From: Paenibacillus oleatilyticus
GTDB lineage: Bacteria > Bacillota > Bacilli > Paenibacillales > NBRC-103111
DNA length: 64,000 bases
Assembly: GCF_018998565.1 (NCBI RefSeq)
Contig: NZ_JAHNZO010000001.1
Location: 325,774-389,773 of the forward strand
Reading direction: 5' to 3'
The translations under genes were made by a program, and so were the position numbers. This document shows positions 45,948 to 54,786 of this stretch, one piece after another. The first letter of the stretch is position 1; each line of letters begins with the position of its first letter. The notes beneath the pieces were generated by a model. The model was not told where the DNA came from. It was given only the letters and a program-made list of their open reading frames with translations, and did not search any database.

Positions 45948-46247
45948 GTTGAAGAAACCGCAAAACGAGAGTTATGGGAAGAAACAGGTTTAATAGCTAA
46001 TGATCTTGAGCTTTTAGGTGTTTTTTCGGGAGAAGACAGGCTGTATACATATCCAAACGGAGATGAGGTTTATACGATCGGCATCGTTTATGTATGCAGA
46101 GATTTTTCAGGAGAGTTTTTATCACAAACCAATGAAACAACAGAATTGAAGTGGTTTAATATTGATGAACTGCCGGATGATATATTCCCGCCAAATAAAA
46201 AACCTTTGAAGGCTTTTGTTGATTACATTAATCGAACCAAGGGATAA
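45948..46247 (+). pseudogene. Nudix hydrolase remnant, N-terminus lost
   Basis: In frame from about 45948 the text reads VEETAKRELWEETGLIANDL, the second half of a Nudix box (REL-EE-G), then LLGVFSGEDRLYTYPNGDEV, ETTELKWFNIDELPDDIFPP and a stop. The glycine-rich first half of the Nudix box and the N-terminal 40-50 residues are absent, and a TAG stands in frame shortly upstream. A truncated, non-functional gene. Confidence 0.75.
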
Positions 46248-46356
46248 CACCAACATTTTAAGTGTTTTATACACTTAGCATTAGCGGACTATCTATCCAA
46301 GTTTTCTTTAGAGCTCAAAATAATGGTCCTTCCCTATAAGGTGCTTATTCCAAAAC

Positions 46357-46388
46357 AAAAAACTTGCCTGATCTTTGGCAAGTTTTGA
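46357..46388 (-). terminator. Terminator of the siderophore-binding protein gene
   Basis: AAAACTTGCC and GGCAAGTTTT pair around TGATCTTT; on the minus strand a T-rich tract (TTTTTTGTTTTGG) follows the hairpin. Confidence 0.75.
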
Positions 46389-46447
46389 TTTAGTAATAAA
46401 GTAAAAGTGCCTATGACGGTGGTTTCCCTAGAAGGCACTGCACAAAT

Positions 46448-47440
46448 CTATAGGCTGTCGAACCGCTTGCGAATGTCCTCAAGCAGCAGCTTGGCCGCTA
46501 TAATGCCGCCGGACGTATTCCAGATCGGCTCGTTGACGACGAAGGCCCGTTTCGTTTTGACGACGTTCATGTTTTGCGCGAGCGGGCTGCCCAGCCATTC
46601 CTCGGCCGTTTTCTTGGCCCCGGTGTCCCCTTGACGGTCCGAGACGAAATAGAACATCACGTCTCCGTCGAGCACGGTCATTTGCTCCTGCGTAATGTCC
46701 GCAGAGAAATCGTCCTTGTTCTGGGCGTCCGGACGAGCAAAGCCAAGCTGGCTCAAAATAATTCCGGCGAAATTGTTCTTGTAATAGACGCGAACCTTGC
46801 CGGGCTGGAAGCGGGCCAGCGACACGCGCATGTTCGTCTTGTCGCCCAAGTGCGCTTTGGTCTGCTCGACCGCTTTGTTGTAATCGTCCAGCACGGCCTT
46901 GCCTTCGGCTTCTTTGTTCAGCGCCGCGGCATACAGCTTGAAGTTGTCGATCATGCTGTCGCCCAGATTTTCCGTAAAGACCGTCGGCGCGATGGCGGAC
47001 AGCTGCTGGTAAATTTTCTCCTGACGCACCTTCGTCCCGAGAATCAGATCCGGCTTCAGCGTCGCAATGACCTCGACATTCGGCTGCGTTTCGTCGCCGA
47101 TCATCTTCACGTCGGCCATCTGCTCCTTAATATGCTCAAACCACGGATCACCAATCCATGATTTCACAGCGGCTACCGGCTTGATGCCGAGCGCCAACAG
47201 CGATTCGGTGCCCTGATTCGTCAGAACGACGACCCGCTGCGGCGTGCCTGTGATTTTCGTCTCCCCCATAGCGTGCTTAATCGTGCGAGACGCCGGTTCC
47301 TGCTGCGAAGGCTGCTGCCCCGCTTCAGGCTTCCCGGTCCCTCCGACACCGCAAGCCGCAGCGACCAAAGCAAGAACCAACACAACCGCTAGTACGGAAA
47401 TCTTTTTCAACCCGAATCCCCCAAATCCCTTGAACAACAA
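46448..47440 (-). CDS. Iron-siderophore ABC transporter substrate-binding lipoprotein
   Basis: 330 residues from a TTG start with AAGGGGAAG at 9 nt; a second in-frame TTG at 47410, giving MKKISVLAVVL, is also possible. Lipoprotein signal with lipobox VAAACG. The rest is a class III periplasmic-binding fold (FecB/FhuD type): RVVVLTNQGTESLLALGIKP, PDLILGTKVRQEKIYQQLSAIAPTVF in pieces, and DVMFYFVSDRQGDTGAKKTA. It delivers ferric siderophores to a permease. No permease or ATPase gene is adjacent; they may be elsewhere. A Fur box lies 43 bp upstream. Confidence 0.9.
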   Translation of the reverse strand: MLFKGFGGFGLKKISVLAVVLVLALVAAACGVGGTGKPEAGQQPSQQEPASRTIKHAMGETKITGTPQRVVVLTNQGTESLLALGIKPVAAVKSWIGDPWFEHIKEQMADVKMIGDETQPNVEVIATLKPDLILGTKVRQEKIYQQLSAIAPTVFTENLGDSMIDNFKLYAAALNKEAEGKAVLDDYNKAVEQTKAHLGDKTNMRVSLARFQPGKVRVYYKNNFAGIILSQLGFARPDAQNKDDFSADITQEQMTVLDGDVMFYFVSDRQGDTGAKKTAEEWLGSPLAQNMNVVKTKRAFVVNEPIWNTSGGIIAAKLLLEDIRKRFDSL

Positions 47441-47482
47441 CGATAACTTCCCCTTTCAGCGATCAACAAGTGGTCTTTTATC

Positions 47483-47501
47483 GATAATGATTATTATTAT
47501 C
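47483..47501. promoter_or_regulatory. Fur box
   Basis: GATAATGATTATTATTATC matches the 19-bp Fur consensus GATAATGATAATCATTATC at 16 or 17 positions. It is 43 bp upstream of the siderophore-binding protein start, so iron repression is expected. Confidence 0.85.
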
Positions 47502-47672
47502 AATGAAAACTCGAAAAAACTCCCGTTCCGACGGGATCAAGCCGATAAACCAAACAAGCGTTACAATTGTCACTTGTGTTACACTTGTAACATTAAACGA
47601 AATCGTCCGGTTATGCAATAACCTCGGCACTCCCCAGGGGCGAAAATGGACAGATGAAAGGAAGTGTCACAC

Positions 47673-48239
47673 TTGGGCGTGGCTACGGGCAAGCTCTCCT
47701 TGCGGTCGCAGGAATGGATTCAGACTGCGCTGTTTCAATTAATGGAAAAAAAGCCCTACTCTCTCATCTCCATTACGGAGATTGCAGATAAAGCAGGACT
47801 TGCGCGCCAAACGGTTTACCGGAACTTTCAGGACAAAGACGAAATTTTATTGAATTACTTGACCCGGTTGATGAGCGGCGTGTGGCAACATATCGACGGC
47901 GGGCAGCCGTATACGGAAGCGATGTTCGTGCTGCTGTTCCGTACCTGGAAGGACAACATTCCCCCGTCGCTGATCCTGAACATCAAGGGCCAGGACCGCA
48001 AAATCCGGCAGCTCATCTTCCGCAGCATCTGCGATTGCCACGACGAGCTGTTTATCGGCGGAAGCCGAAGCGGAAGCGGCACGCAGTCCGACATTTACCG
48101 CCTGTACGGGCAGAAATCGTTCTCGGCTCTCCTTCACATGATGCTGATCGAGTGGACGCTGCAGGAATTTCATCTGTCTCCCGAGGAGATCGGCAAGGTC
48201 GTCAGCGAGCTGTCGGCTTCGATGCGGAAGTTTCTATGA
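47673..48239 (+). CDS. TetR/AcrR-family transcriptional regulator
   Basis: About 188 residues from a TTG at 47673, preceded by AGGAAG at 8 nt; a GTG at 47664 is three codons earlier and sits on the ribosome binding site. HTH: ISITEIADKAGLARQTVYRNFQDKDEIL in pieces (SITEIADKAGLARQTVYRNF). The C-terminal part resembles the TetR_C_7-like domain (YRLYGQKSFSALLHMMLIEWTL). It is divergent from the siderophore-binding protein gene and convergent with the sugar operon end. Its target and ligand are unknown. Confidence 0.85.
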   Translation: MGVATGKLSLRSQEWIQTALFQLMEKKPYSLISITEIADKAGLARQTVYRNFQDKDEILLNYLTRLMSGVWQHIDGGQPYTEAMFVLLFRTWKDNIPPSLILNIKGQDRKIRQLIFRSICDCHDELFIGGSRSGSGTQSDIYRLYGQKSFSALLHMMLIEWTLQEFHLSPEEIGKVVSELSASMRKFL

Positions 48240-48247
48240 GCTACCGC

Positions 48248-49051
48248 TTATTTGAGTCCGGTGAGCGCAATGCCGCGCACGATCTGCTTCTGGAAGATCA
48301 CAAACAGCAGGATCAACGGCAGCACGGACACGGTCGCTCCCGTCATGATCAGTACCCAGCCGCTCGTATCCTTCAGCTCGCTGGAGAAGAACGCCACGCC
48401 AACCGGAATCGTGAAATGCGTCTCCGTCTGCGTCACGATCAACGGCCAGATGAACGCGTTCCAGCTGCCGAGAAACGACAGGATCGCCAGCGTCGCCAGC
48501 GCGGGGCTCACGAGCGGCACGGCGACGCGCAGCATGATGCTCCATTCGTTCATGCCGTCGATCCGCGCCGCGTCCAGCAGGTCCGAGGGCACCGATTCCA
48601 TGAACTGCTTCATCAGGAAGATGCCGAAGGCGCTGACGAGCCCCGGAAACAGGACGCCAACGTACGTATCGACCCAGCCGAGCTTGGCGGACAGCAGATA
48701 CCACGGAATGATCAGCATCTCGGTAGGCACCATCAGCGTGCTGAGAATGACGATAAAAATGAGCCGTTTCCCGGCAAACGTAAATTTCGCCAGCACATAC
48801 CCCGCGACCGTATCGAACAAGCATACGCTCGCCGTCATGATCACCGCGATCGCAAAGCTGTTATACACCCACTCCGTAAACGGCGTCGTGGCGAACAATT
48901 CCGCATAATTGGCCAGCGTCGCGCGATCCGGCACGAGGCTGAGCGAGAAGACATCCTGCGGAGTCTTGAGCGAGGTGGCGACCATCCAAAAAAATGGAAA
49001 TACCATCGCGAGCGTGCCCGCGGTAAGCAGTGCATAGCTGCCAAGTCTCAT
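48248..49051 (-). CDS. Sugar ABC transporter permease (MalG/UgpE type)
   Basis: 267 residues, six membrane segments, EAA-loop LLDAARIDGMNEWSIMLRVAVPL. Ends QIVRGIALTGLK, as usual for this family. Last gene of the amidohydrolase/ABC operon, 14 bp after the partner permease. No ATPase is encoded. Confidence 0.92.
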   Translation of the reverse strand: MRLGSYALLTAGTLAMVFPFFWMVATSLKTPQDVFSLSLVPDRATLANYAELFATTPFTEWVYNSFAIAVIMTASVCLFDTVAGYVLAKFTFAGKRLIFIVILSTLMVPTEMLIIPWYLLSAKLGWVDTYVGVLFPGLVSAFGIFLMKQFMESVPSDLLDAARIDGMNEWSIMLRVAVPLVSPALATLAILSFLGSWNAFIWPLIVTQTETHFTIPVGVAFFSSELKDTSGWVLIMTGATVSVLPLILLFVIFQKQIVRGIALTGLK

Positions 49052-49065
49052 CGATCTCCCCCTCC

Positions 49066-50025
49066 TTAATATTCGATCTTCTTGCTTAGCACCTTAAGCT
49101 GCAGCAGCGACAGGAGCAGGATCAACGCGAAGAGAACGACAGTAGCGGCCGCCGCTTGCCCCATATTGAAGTGCTTAAATGCGAGATTGTAAATGTACAG
49201 CACAATCGAGACGGTCGAGTTGAGCGGACCGCCGGACGTCATGTTGAGCACCTGCGTGAACGACTGCAAATAATCGATGCTGCCGATGACGACGGAAAAC
49301 ACGATCACCGGGTTGAGCAGCGGCAGCGTGATGTGCACGAACCGCTGCCAAGCACCCGCACCGTCGATGGCGGCCGCATCGTAGTACAGCCGCGGGATGC
49401 CCTCCAGCCCCGTCAGGAAGATCAGCATCTGAAAGCCGACGCCCTGCCAGATCATGGCGGCGATGACCAGATAGATCGCCTGGGACGGCGAGCCGAGGAA
49501 CAGCTGCGGATCGAGCCCGAGCGAGAGCAGAATACCGTTGACGACGCCGTTCTTCATCAGCATCCAGCGGAACACCCAGCTGACCGCCACGACGCTGGTG
49601 ACGTACGGGATAAAATAGATCGTGCGGAACAAGCCGCGCAGCCGGCCGATGCGCTGCAGCAGCAGCGCTACAGCCAATCCGGCGGCGACTTGCCCTGGCA
49701 CGCCGGCCAGCACGTAGACGAGCGTATTTTTCAGCGCTTGCAGGAACACTTCGTCCTGAAACAAGGCGGCGTAATTGTCGAGTCCGACAAATGGCTTTTC
49801 TTCGGACAGCATATCCCATTCCCGGAAGCCGACGTTAAACGAATACAGGATCGGCAAAATCCGGATCGAGACAAAAAAAAGCAGCGGCAGCAGCAGGCTG
49901 GTGTATACGAACACATACCGCTGCTTTTTCAAGCCGAGCCTCCGCTTCAGAGGGGCCCGGCTTCTGACAGCAGGCAGCGCTTCGGCACGTTCCATCGTTT
50001 CTCGTCCTCCTTTCTCTCGCAGCAC
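49066..50025 (-). CDS. Sugar ABC transporter permease (MalF/UgpA type)
   Basis: 319 residues. About 35 cytoplasmic residues, then six membrane segments; EAA-loop YYDAAAIDGAGAWQRFVHITLPLL. It pairs with the permease downstream. Lies 10 bp after the binding-protein gene in the same operon. Substrate unknown. Confidence 0.92.
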   Translation of the reverse strand: MLREKGGRETMERAEALPAVRSRAPLKRRLGLKKQRYVFVYTSLLLPLLFFVSIRILPILYSFNVGFREWDMLSEEKPFVGLDNYAALFQDEVFLQALKNTLVYVLAGVPGQVAAGLAVALLLQRIGRLRGLFRTIYFIPYVTSVVAVSWVFRWMLMKNGVVNGILLSLGLDPQLFLGSPSQAIYLVIAAMIWQGVGFQMLIFLTGLEGIPRLYYDAAAIDGAGAWQRFVHITLPLLNPVIVFSVVIGSIDYLQSFTQVLNMTSGGPLNSTVSIVLYIYNLAFKHFNMGQAAAATVVLFALILLLSLLQLKVLSKKIEY

Positions 50026-50035
50026 GCACGCCGCC

Positions 50036-51403
50036 TTATTTTTTATCCTGCTTCGCCCAGTAATCGTCGAACAGCTTCTGCGTCTTCTTCACCAGCTCAT
50101 CGTACGCTTTCTCGACCGGCACCTGCTTCAGCGCCACTTGATCAACCGCCTCGACGAAGTAATCGCGCTCCAGCTTCTCGTCCACGAAGAAGTGCGCATG
50201 CGCATAAGGCAGCTGCTGGATGAACGGACCGAGCTTCTCGTCCTTCGCGTATTTGTCCTGCAGCGCGACCTCTCGCTTCGCCGGAAGCTCCCCGACCTTC
50301 TCCACCCACTGCTCCTGCACTTCCTTGCTGGTCAGAAATTTCAGGAACTCGGTCGCCGCCTCCAGCTTTTTGCCCTTCACGCCCTTCGTAATCGAGTTGG
50401 CCCAGAAGGACACCTGTGTCGCTTTGTCCTTGTACGAAGGAAGCGGCGCAATCGCATACTGGAGGTCGGGCGCGTCCTTCTTGATCCCGCCGAGCTGGAA
50501 CGATCCGTCGATATTCATCGCGGCTACGCCCTTCTTGAAGGCGGTAATGTCGTCGTTATAGAAATCCTTGGTGCCGACCTTATGTACCAGCGACAGGTCG
50601 ATTAAATACTTGAACGCCTCCAGCCCCGCAGGGGAATCCGCCCACAAAATTTTGCGCCGGTCGTCGCTGATATCCTTGCCGCCCGCCTGATACACAAGCG
50701 CGTCGCGGTACCAATGATGAAGCTGCGCGTTCGGCTGCCAAGCCAGCCCTTCGACAACGTATTGCCCGTTCTTGTCCTGCTGCGTCAGCTTCTTCGCGGT
50801 GTCGACCAGCTCGGTCCAAGTGGCCGGCGGCTTGCCCGGATCGAGCCCCGCTTTGGTGTACAAGTCCTTGTTGTAGAATAAGGCGAGCGTGCGCACGGCA
50901 GTCGGAATCGCGTAATATTTGCCGTTCAGCTTGGCTGTGTCGACGAACGGAAAATATTCCTTTTTGATCTGCTCCTCGGAGAAGGCGCTCTCCGGCAGCG
51001 GCTGCAAATAGCCCGAAGAGACGTATTTCGGCAGCCAGCCATAATACAGGTTAATAATGTCCGGCCCCTTCCCGGCGGGCACGAGCGTCGCTACCTTCTC
51101 GTTGTACTGGTCGTACGGAAAGTTCGTCTGCTTGACGGTAATGTTCGGATGCTTCTTCTGGAACTCGTCGATCAGCGCCGCGATCAGCTCGACCTTCGCC
51201 GGGTACTGGTACTGCCAGTACTCGATGGTCACCTTCTCCTCTTGGCCAGATTCCGTCGTCTTCTGAGCGGCCTGCCCCGATTGGCCGTCTCCCGCCGGCA
51301 CCTTGGAGCCGCCGCAGGCGGATAGCCCCACGGCTAAGCCAAGCGCAAGCGCTGCGGCACTCCAAGGCGTATAACGATAACGCTGACGATGAATGCTCTT
51401 CAT
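50036..51403 (-). CDS. Sugar ABC transporter substrate-binding lipoprotein
   Basis: 455 residues with lipoprotein signal (LAVGLSACGGSKVP, lipid Cys near residue 30). Typical family 1 solute-binding protein: TIEYWQYQYPAKVELIAALI, DQYNEKVATLVPAGKGPDII, MNIDGSFQLGGIK and KKLEAATEFLKFLTSKEVQ. It binds a sugar or glycerol-phosphate-type ligand outside the membrane and hands it to the two permeases. Second gene of the operon, 21 bp after the amidohydrolase gene. No ATPase gene, so probably uses a shared one (inference). Confidence 0.92.
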   Translation of the reverse strand: MKSIHRQRYRYTPWSAAALALGLAVGLSACGGSKVPAGDGQSGQAAQKTTESGQEEKVTIEYWQYQYPAKVELIAALIDEFQKKHPNITVKQTNFPYDQYNEKVATLVPAGKGPDIINLYYGWLPKYVSSGYLQPLPESAFSEEQIKKEYFPFVDTAKLNGKYYAIPTAVRTLALFYNKDLYTKAGLDPGKPPATWTELVDTAKKLTQQDKNGQYVVEGLAWQPNAQLHHWYRDALVYQAGGKDISDDRRKILWADSPAGLEAFKYLIDLSLVHKVGTKDFYNDDITAFKKGVAAMNIDGSFQLGGIKKDAPDLQYAIAPLPSYKDKATQVSFWANSITKGVKGKKLEAATEFLKFLTSKEVQEQWVEKVGELPAKREVALQDKYAKDEKLGPFIQQLPYAHAHFFVDEKLERDYFVEAVDQVALKQVPVEKAYDELVKKTQKLFDDYWAKQDKK

Positions 51404-51424
51404 GGTTTTCCAGTCCCCTTTTTT

Positions 51425-52336
51425 CTATATTAAGTTCAACAGTCTTCTCGCGTTGTTGCCGAAAATGTTCTCGATCTCCGTCTCGTTCATCCGCAGCTCG
51501 CGGCAGGAGCGCACCTGATCCTGCAAGTAGCGGTAGACGAATCCTCGCGGGAAGCTGCTGGAATCCGTGCCGAAAATAATCCGTTCGGGACCGATCAGCT
51601 CGTAGCATTTGCGGAACAGGATATCCAGGTTCAGCTCGTACGGCGTCCAGCGCATCCACTGGTTCGACCCGGACGTATCGATGAAGATGTTCGAACAGCT
51701 CCAGCACAAGTGCAGCAGCTCTTGAAAATAGCCCGCGCCGAAATGCGGAATGATAAACGGAATATCCGGGTATTCCCGGGCCACGTTAAAGATCGCCAGC
51801 GGATTGATATTGAGGTGTGAGGCGATGCCGCCCGTATGTCCGAGCAGCCCGAAATGAATGAGCACCGGCAGCTTCCGCTCGGCGAGAAACCGCCACACCG
51901 GCGTCAGCTTCGGATCGTGAAACGGGATTTCCACGAGCGGGCCGAACAGCTTGTAGCCTTTCAGGCCAAGCGTGTCCACGGCTCTTTGCAGCTCTTCCGC
52001 CGCATTCGGCTCCTCGATGGAATGGTGGGCGAAGCCGGTAAACCGGCCGGGGTATTTGCCGATCTGCTCGGCCAGATCGTCGTTGCTCCAGGCGGTCAGG
52101 AAATTGATGCCGCCGAGGCCGTAGCGGTCCAATTCGTCCGCCCAACGGTCGATGAGCGGCCGGGCCGCATCCTTATCCTCCTGTATCGGAGGCTCCGGAA
52201 AATCCCACGTCAGCCGCATCCGCTCGGAACGCAGCGCGTTCTGGCTTCGGATCACCGGATTAGCCGACATAAACGGCAGCGGATAAGGCAAATGAGCGTG
52301 AATGTCGAATACTTGAAAGTCATCCTTGAACAACAT
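51425..52336 (-). CDS. Amidohydrolase-family protein (TIM-barrel metal hydrolase)
   Basis: 303 residues. The metal-binding HxH is VFDIHAHLPYPL near the N-terminus; other barrel residues are IPVLIHFGLLGHTGG-type (KLPVLIHFGLLGH), FIIPHFGAGYFQEL and the terminal Asp in RIIFGTDSSSFPRGF. This is the amidohydrolase_2 type (often decarboxylases or lactonases, such as gamma-resorcylate decarboxylase relatives). Sitting first in an ABC operon, it may act on the imported compound. Substrate unknown. It lies behind two consecutive terminator-like hairpins in its leader. Confidence 0.85.
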   Translation of the reverse strand: MLFKDDFQVFDIHAHLPYPLPFMSANPVIRSQNALRSERMRLTWDFPEPPIQEDKDAARPLIDRWADELDRYGLGGINFLTAWSNDDLAEQIGKYPGRFTGFAHHSIEEPNAAEELQRAVDTLGLKGYKLFGPLVEIPFHDPKLTPVWRFLAERKLPVLIHFGLLGHTGGIASHLNINPLAIFNVAREYPDIPFIIPHFGAGYFQELLHLCWSCSNIFIDTSGSNQWMRWTPYELNLDILFRKCYELIGPERIIFGTDSSSFPRGFVYRYLQDQVRSCRELRMNETEIENIFGNNARRLLNLI

Positions 52337-52367
52337 CGAGGTCCCACCTTCTGTCTTTAGGTTAGCA

Positions 52368-52427
52368 AGCTATACAAAAAAAGGAGATGAACGCCTGCTT
52401 CTGAAAAGCAAAATGGCTTCATCTCCG
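52368..52427 (-). terminator. Leader terminator/attenuator upstream of the amidohydrolase operon
   Basis: On the minus strand GGAGATGAA and TTCATCTCC pair (with an inner GCTT/AAGC stem) and are followed by TTTTTTTTG, a strong intrinsic terminator, 35 bp before the start codon. A transcript from upstream would stop here unless the hairpin is prevented, so this looks like an attenuator. Confidence 0.65.
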
Positions 52428-52540
52428 GCGATCCGGTCAATGGATAGGCAGGTCCCGGCGGGAGGAGCTCCGCTCCGCCCATTCGGCAACCGTATGAGTG
52501 CGCCCCCTTCGCCGGACGTCCATAAAAATAAAAAAGACAC
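52428..52540 (-). other. Possible structured leader RNA of the amidohydrolase operon
   Basis: Between two minus-strand terminators lies a GC-rich stretch with several self-complementary parts (GGACGTCC; GGCGG/CCGCC around GGAGCTCC). It has no open frame of note. It may be the sensor part of an attenuation system; no known riboswitch class was recognised. Confidence 0.35.
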
Positions 52541-52577
52541 ATTCCGCCCAGCAGGCGGTACGTGTCTCCGGTAGTCC
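52541..52577 (-). terminator. Terminator of the YtrA/ABC operon
   Basis: On the minus strand GACAC-GTA-CCGCC and GGCGG-AAT-GTGTC pair, followed by TTTTTTA. It closes the operon that ends at 52683. It shares its start (TACCGGA...GACACGTACCG) with the terminator at 55347-55395. Confidence 0.75.
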
Positions 52578-52682
52578 GGTAGATTTTTAACTATTCCCAT
52601 AAAATTACTATGCTTTGATCAAAATCATACCCCCGAACCCCGGGAATGTCAATAGAAAAATCGGGATTCGCGTATGATTCGC

Positions 52683-53564
52683 CTAGCGTGCGCTCTTCTC
52701 CAGGAGCCGGTCCAACAATTCGTCCAGCGGCAGCGGCTGCTCCTTCGTGACTTGGATTCCGCTCTCGGACAGGAAAGCCAAAGTTGCCGTACGGTCGCAG
52801 GTGACCAGTTGAGGAAACGGTACCTCACTCCATTCGACCGCACCCGGGATATCCGCCAGACTGGGCAGCGCTTCTCCGGTTAACCAAAGCCTGCGCCACG
52901 AGGCGCTTAACGCATCTTTTTCGTAAGGGCCTTCCAAAGCGCCGTTTCTCAGCAAAAGAATACAATCCGCAAACTGCCGGATATCTTCGACCGAATGGGT
53001 GGACAGCAGAACAGTCCGCTCCATGATCTCCGCATCCTCGACGAGCATCTGCTTCAGACGATTGCGGCTGGCGATATCCAGACCGTTCGTCGGCTCGTCG
53101 AGCAGCAGCAGAGGCGCATGCGTACTCAGCGCGAGCGTTAACGCCGCTTTCTTTCGTTCCCCCTGCGACATCTTGCCGTAACTTTTATCCAGCGGAATAC
53201 GAAAAGACGCGGCGCGCCGCACAAAATCGTCATCGTCCCACGATGCGTACCAGCCGCCGATAAAACCCCTCATCTGCTGCAGCGTAAAGGGCTCGCAGCC
53301 GTCCAGCGGATCGGGGACAAAAGCGGTATGCGTCTTAATGGCCTGCTCCTCCAGCTCATACGTATGCCCGAAAATTTCCAGCTCGCCTGAGGTCGGCTTC
53401 ATCAGATTCATAAGGCACTTGAGCAGCGTCGTTTTGCCCGAGCCGTTCGGGCCTACTAACGCATACGTCAGTCCGGGTTCCAGCACGACATCGATCGGTC
53501 CCAGCCGGAAGTCGTCTCGCTGTTTCACGAAGCGCTCCAGCCGAAGAGGACTTAGGGAAGTCAT
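52683..53564 (-). CDS. ABC transporter ATP-binding protein (YtrB-type)
   Basis: 293 residues. Walker A VGPNGSGKTTLLKCLM, Q-loop, signature SQGERKKAALTLALS, Walker B LLLLDEPTNGLDI and H-loop VLLSTHSVEDI are all present. The last 80 residues form an extra domain as in YtrB/bacitracin-export-type ATPases. The stop of the GntR-type gene overlaps the start by 4 bp (ATGA). With the GntR regulator and membrane protein it makes a YtrABC-like system, which is induced by cell-wall antibiotics in Bacillus (inference for this organism). Confidence 0.88.
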   Translation of the reverse strand: MTSLSPLRLERFVKQRDDFRLGPIDVVLEPGLTYALVGPNGSGKTTLLKCLMNLMKPTSGELEIFGHTYELEEQAIKTHTAFVPDPLDGCEPFTLQQMRGFIGGWYASWDDDDFVRRAASFRIPLDKSYGKMSQGERKKAALTLALSTHAPLLLLDEPTNGLDIASRNRLKQMLVEDAEIMERTVLLSTHSVEDIRQFADCILLLRNGALEGPYEKDALSASWRRLWLTGEALPSLADIPGAVEWSEVPFPQLVTCDRTATLAFLSESGIQVTKEQPLPLDELLDRLLEKSAR

Positions 53565-53965
53565 CCGTCTCGCCTCCTTTCTTGCAGCATTTCCGCCAAG
53601 ATCTGCTCGAACGTCTGCCGCGTTTGCTTCGGATCGTTTTGCAGCCGGAAGCTCATTTCAATCGCCGCGCGGAACGCTTGATGCAGACTGGCGTCCGCGA
53701 CCTGCTTCTTTTCGCCCTCCTGCACATCCGCTACGAACGTTCCTTTTCCTTGCACGGTTTGGATGAATTTGCGCTGCTCCAGATTTTGATAAGCCCGGTT
53801 CACCGTAATGACGCTGCAGGCCAAGTCGCTGGCCAGTGACCGGATCGAAGGAAGCGGCGTCCCCGGTTTGAGCTGGCCGCTCACGATGAACGATATCAGC
53901 TGCTGTTCAATTTGATGATAGATCGGCTCCCGGCTATGTTCCGAGATGTGTATCGGTAGCTGTAT
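53561..53965 (-). CDS. GntR-family regulator (YtrA type), apparent ATA start
   Basis: 134 residues if translation starts at the ATA at 53963-53965, exactly 8 nt after a perfect AAAGGAGG. The protein there reads (M)QLPIHISEHSREPIYHQI, the normal beginning of YtrA-type regulators. The frame is open far upstream, but that part reads as shadow of a GC-rich gap and overlaps the previous gene. HTH: GTPLPSIRSLASDLACSVIT, VNRAYQNLEQRKFIQTVQGK. Short effector part, as usual in YtrA. ATA is a rare initiation codon; an ATG-to-ATA change is possible. It overlaps the ATPase gene by 4 bp and probably binds the palindrome at 55288-55307. Confidence 0.72.
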   Translation of the reverse strand: MQLPIHISEHSREPIYHQIEQQLISFIVSGQLKPGTPLPSIRSLASDLACSVITVNRAYQNLEQRKFIQTVQGKGTFVADVQEGEKKQVADASLHQAFRAAIEMSFRLQNDPKQTRQTFEQILAEMLQERRRDG

Positions 53966-54027
53966 CGCTGCCGCCTCCTTTCTGAGAAGTCCGGTGAACG
54001 CCCGGCCGCTGTGCGATCGGACCGCCC

Positions 54028-54774
54028 CTAGGGAAGATCCTTGCGCGCAAGCCGGTACATTAAGGCCTGTTGGAACCCCGCCACGCCAAGCACGGCCACA
54101 AGTACGGACAAGACCATGGCAACCGGCGGATTTCCCCGTGCCCATTCAAACACCCATAAATAAACCGGTTGTCCAAAATGCGAGTAGAACATTAAGATTG
54201 CCACAACGATCAGCAGCAGCCCCGCAAAAGCGCCGATAAGTATCGCTTTGCCGTTCGTTCCGAATTCAAGATACGGATTGATGCCGCTGACCGCAAAGGC
54301 GTAGCCGACCCAGACAAATACAAAGGCGGCGTACTCCGCCACGGACAGCACGCCGAGCAGAGCGGGGCCGCTGAACGTTACGAAGACGGAAACACAGACG
54401 AGCAGGGATATTCCAAGACACATCATCATATACAGCATCCGGCTCCAGACTACGACCTTTAACGGAATGGCCCACATCCGGAAAAAGCGCAGCCGCTTCA
54501 AAAACGGCTCCTCCGACGCCAAGTAACCGAAAGAGATGTATTCTCTGGAAAAGGCAAGCGAGCCGAGCGTAGGAACGACGGCAATCAGCCATAAATCCAC
54601 GGGAAAAGAAACGCCCGGCTGCATATTGCCGCGCTCGTCTCCCGCCAGCACGCGCACCATATCGTACGCCAGAAAGTACCCGATCAAGGCCGAGAACAGA
54701 ACGTTGGCCAGCAGCGCAATATATTTATGTTTTAACTCATTCCATGCAATCCGGCAAGCATCACGCATGTCCAC
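54028..54774 (-). CDS. ABC-2-type membrane protein (permease of the YtrA operon)
   Basis: 248 residues with about six membrane segments (IALLANVLFSALIGYFLAYD, LWLIAVVPTLGSLAFS, MLYMMMCLGISLLVCVSVFV and later ones). No ATPase motif. Order GntR-ATPase-permease matches YtrABC-type export or resistance operons. It lies 62 bp upstream of the GntR gene. It should form the membrane part of the transporter. Substrate unknown. Confidence 0.75.
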   Translation of the reverse strand: MDMRDACRIAWNELKHKYIALLANVLFSALIGYFLAYDMVRVLAGDERGNMQPGVSFPVDLWLIAVVPTLGSLAFSREYISFGYLASEEPFLKRLRFFRMWAIPLKVVVWSRMLYMMMCLGISLLVCVSVFVTFSGPALLGVLSVAEYAAFVFVWVGYAFAVSGINPYLEFGTNGKAILIGAFAGLLLIVVAILMFYSHFGQPVYLWVFEWARGNPPVAMVLSVLVAVLGVAGFQQALMYRLARKDLP

Positions 54775-54786
54775 TCACGCTCCAGA

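Noticed and set aside
53966..54145. N-terminal extension of the GntR regulator
   Set aside because: Composition is shadow-like (Arg, Gly, Cys) and it overlaps the end of the permease gene; the family N-terminus begins exactly after the RBS at 53965.
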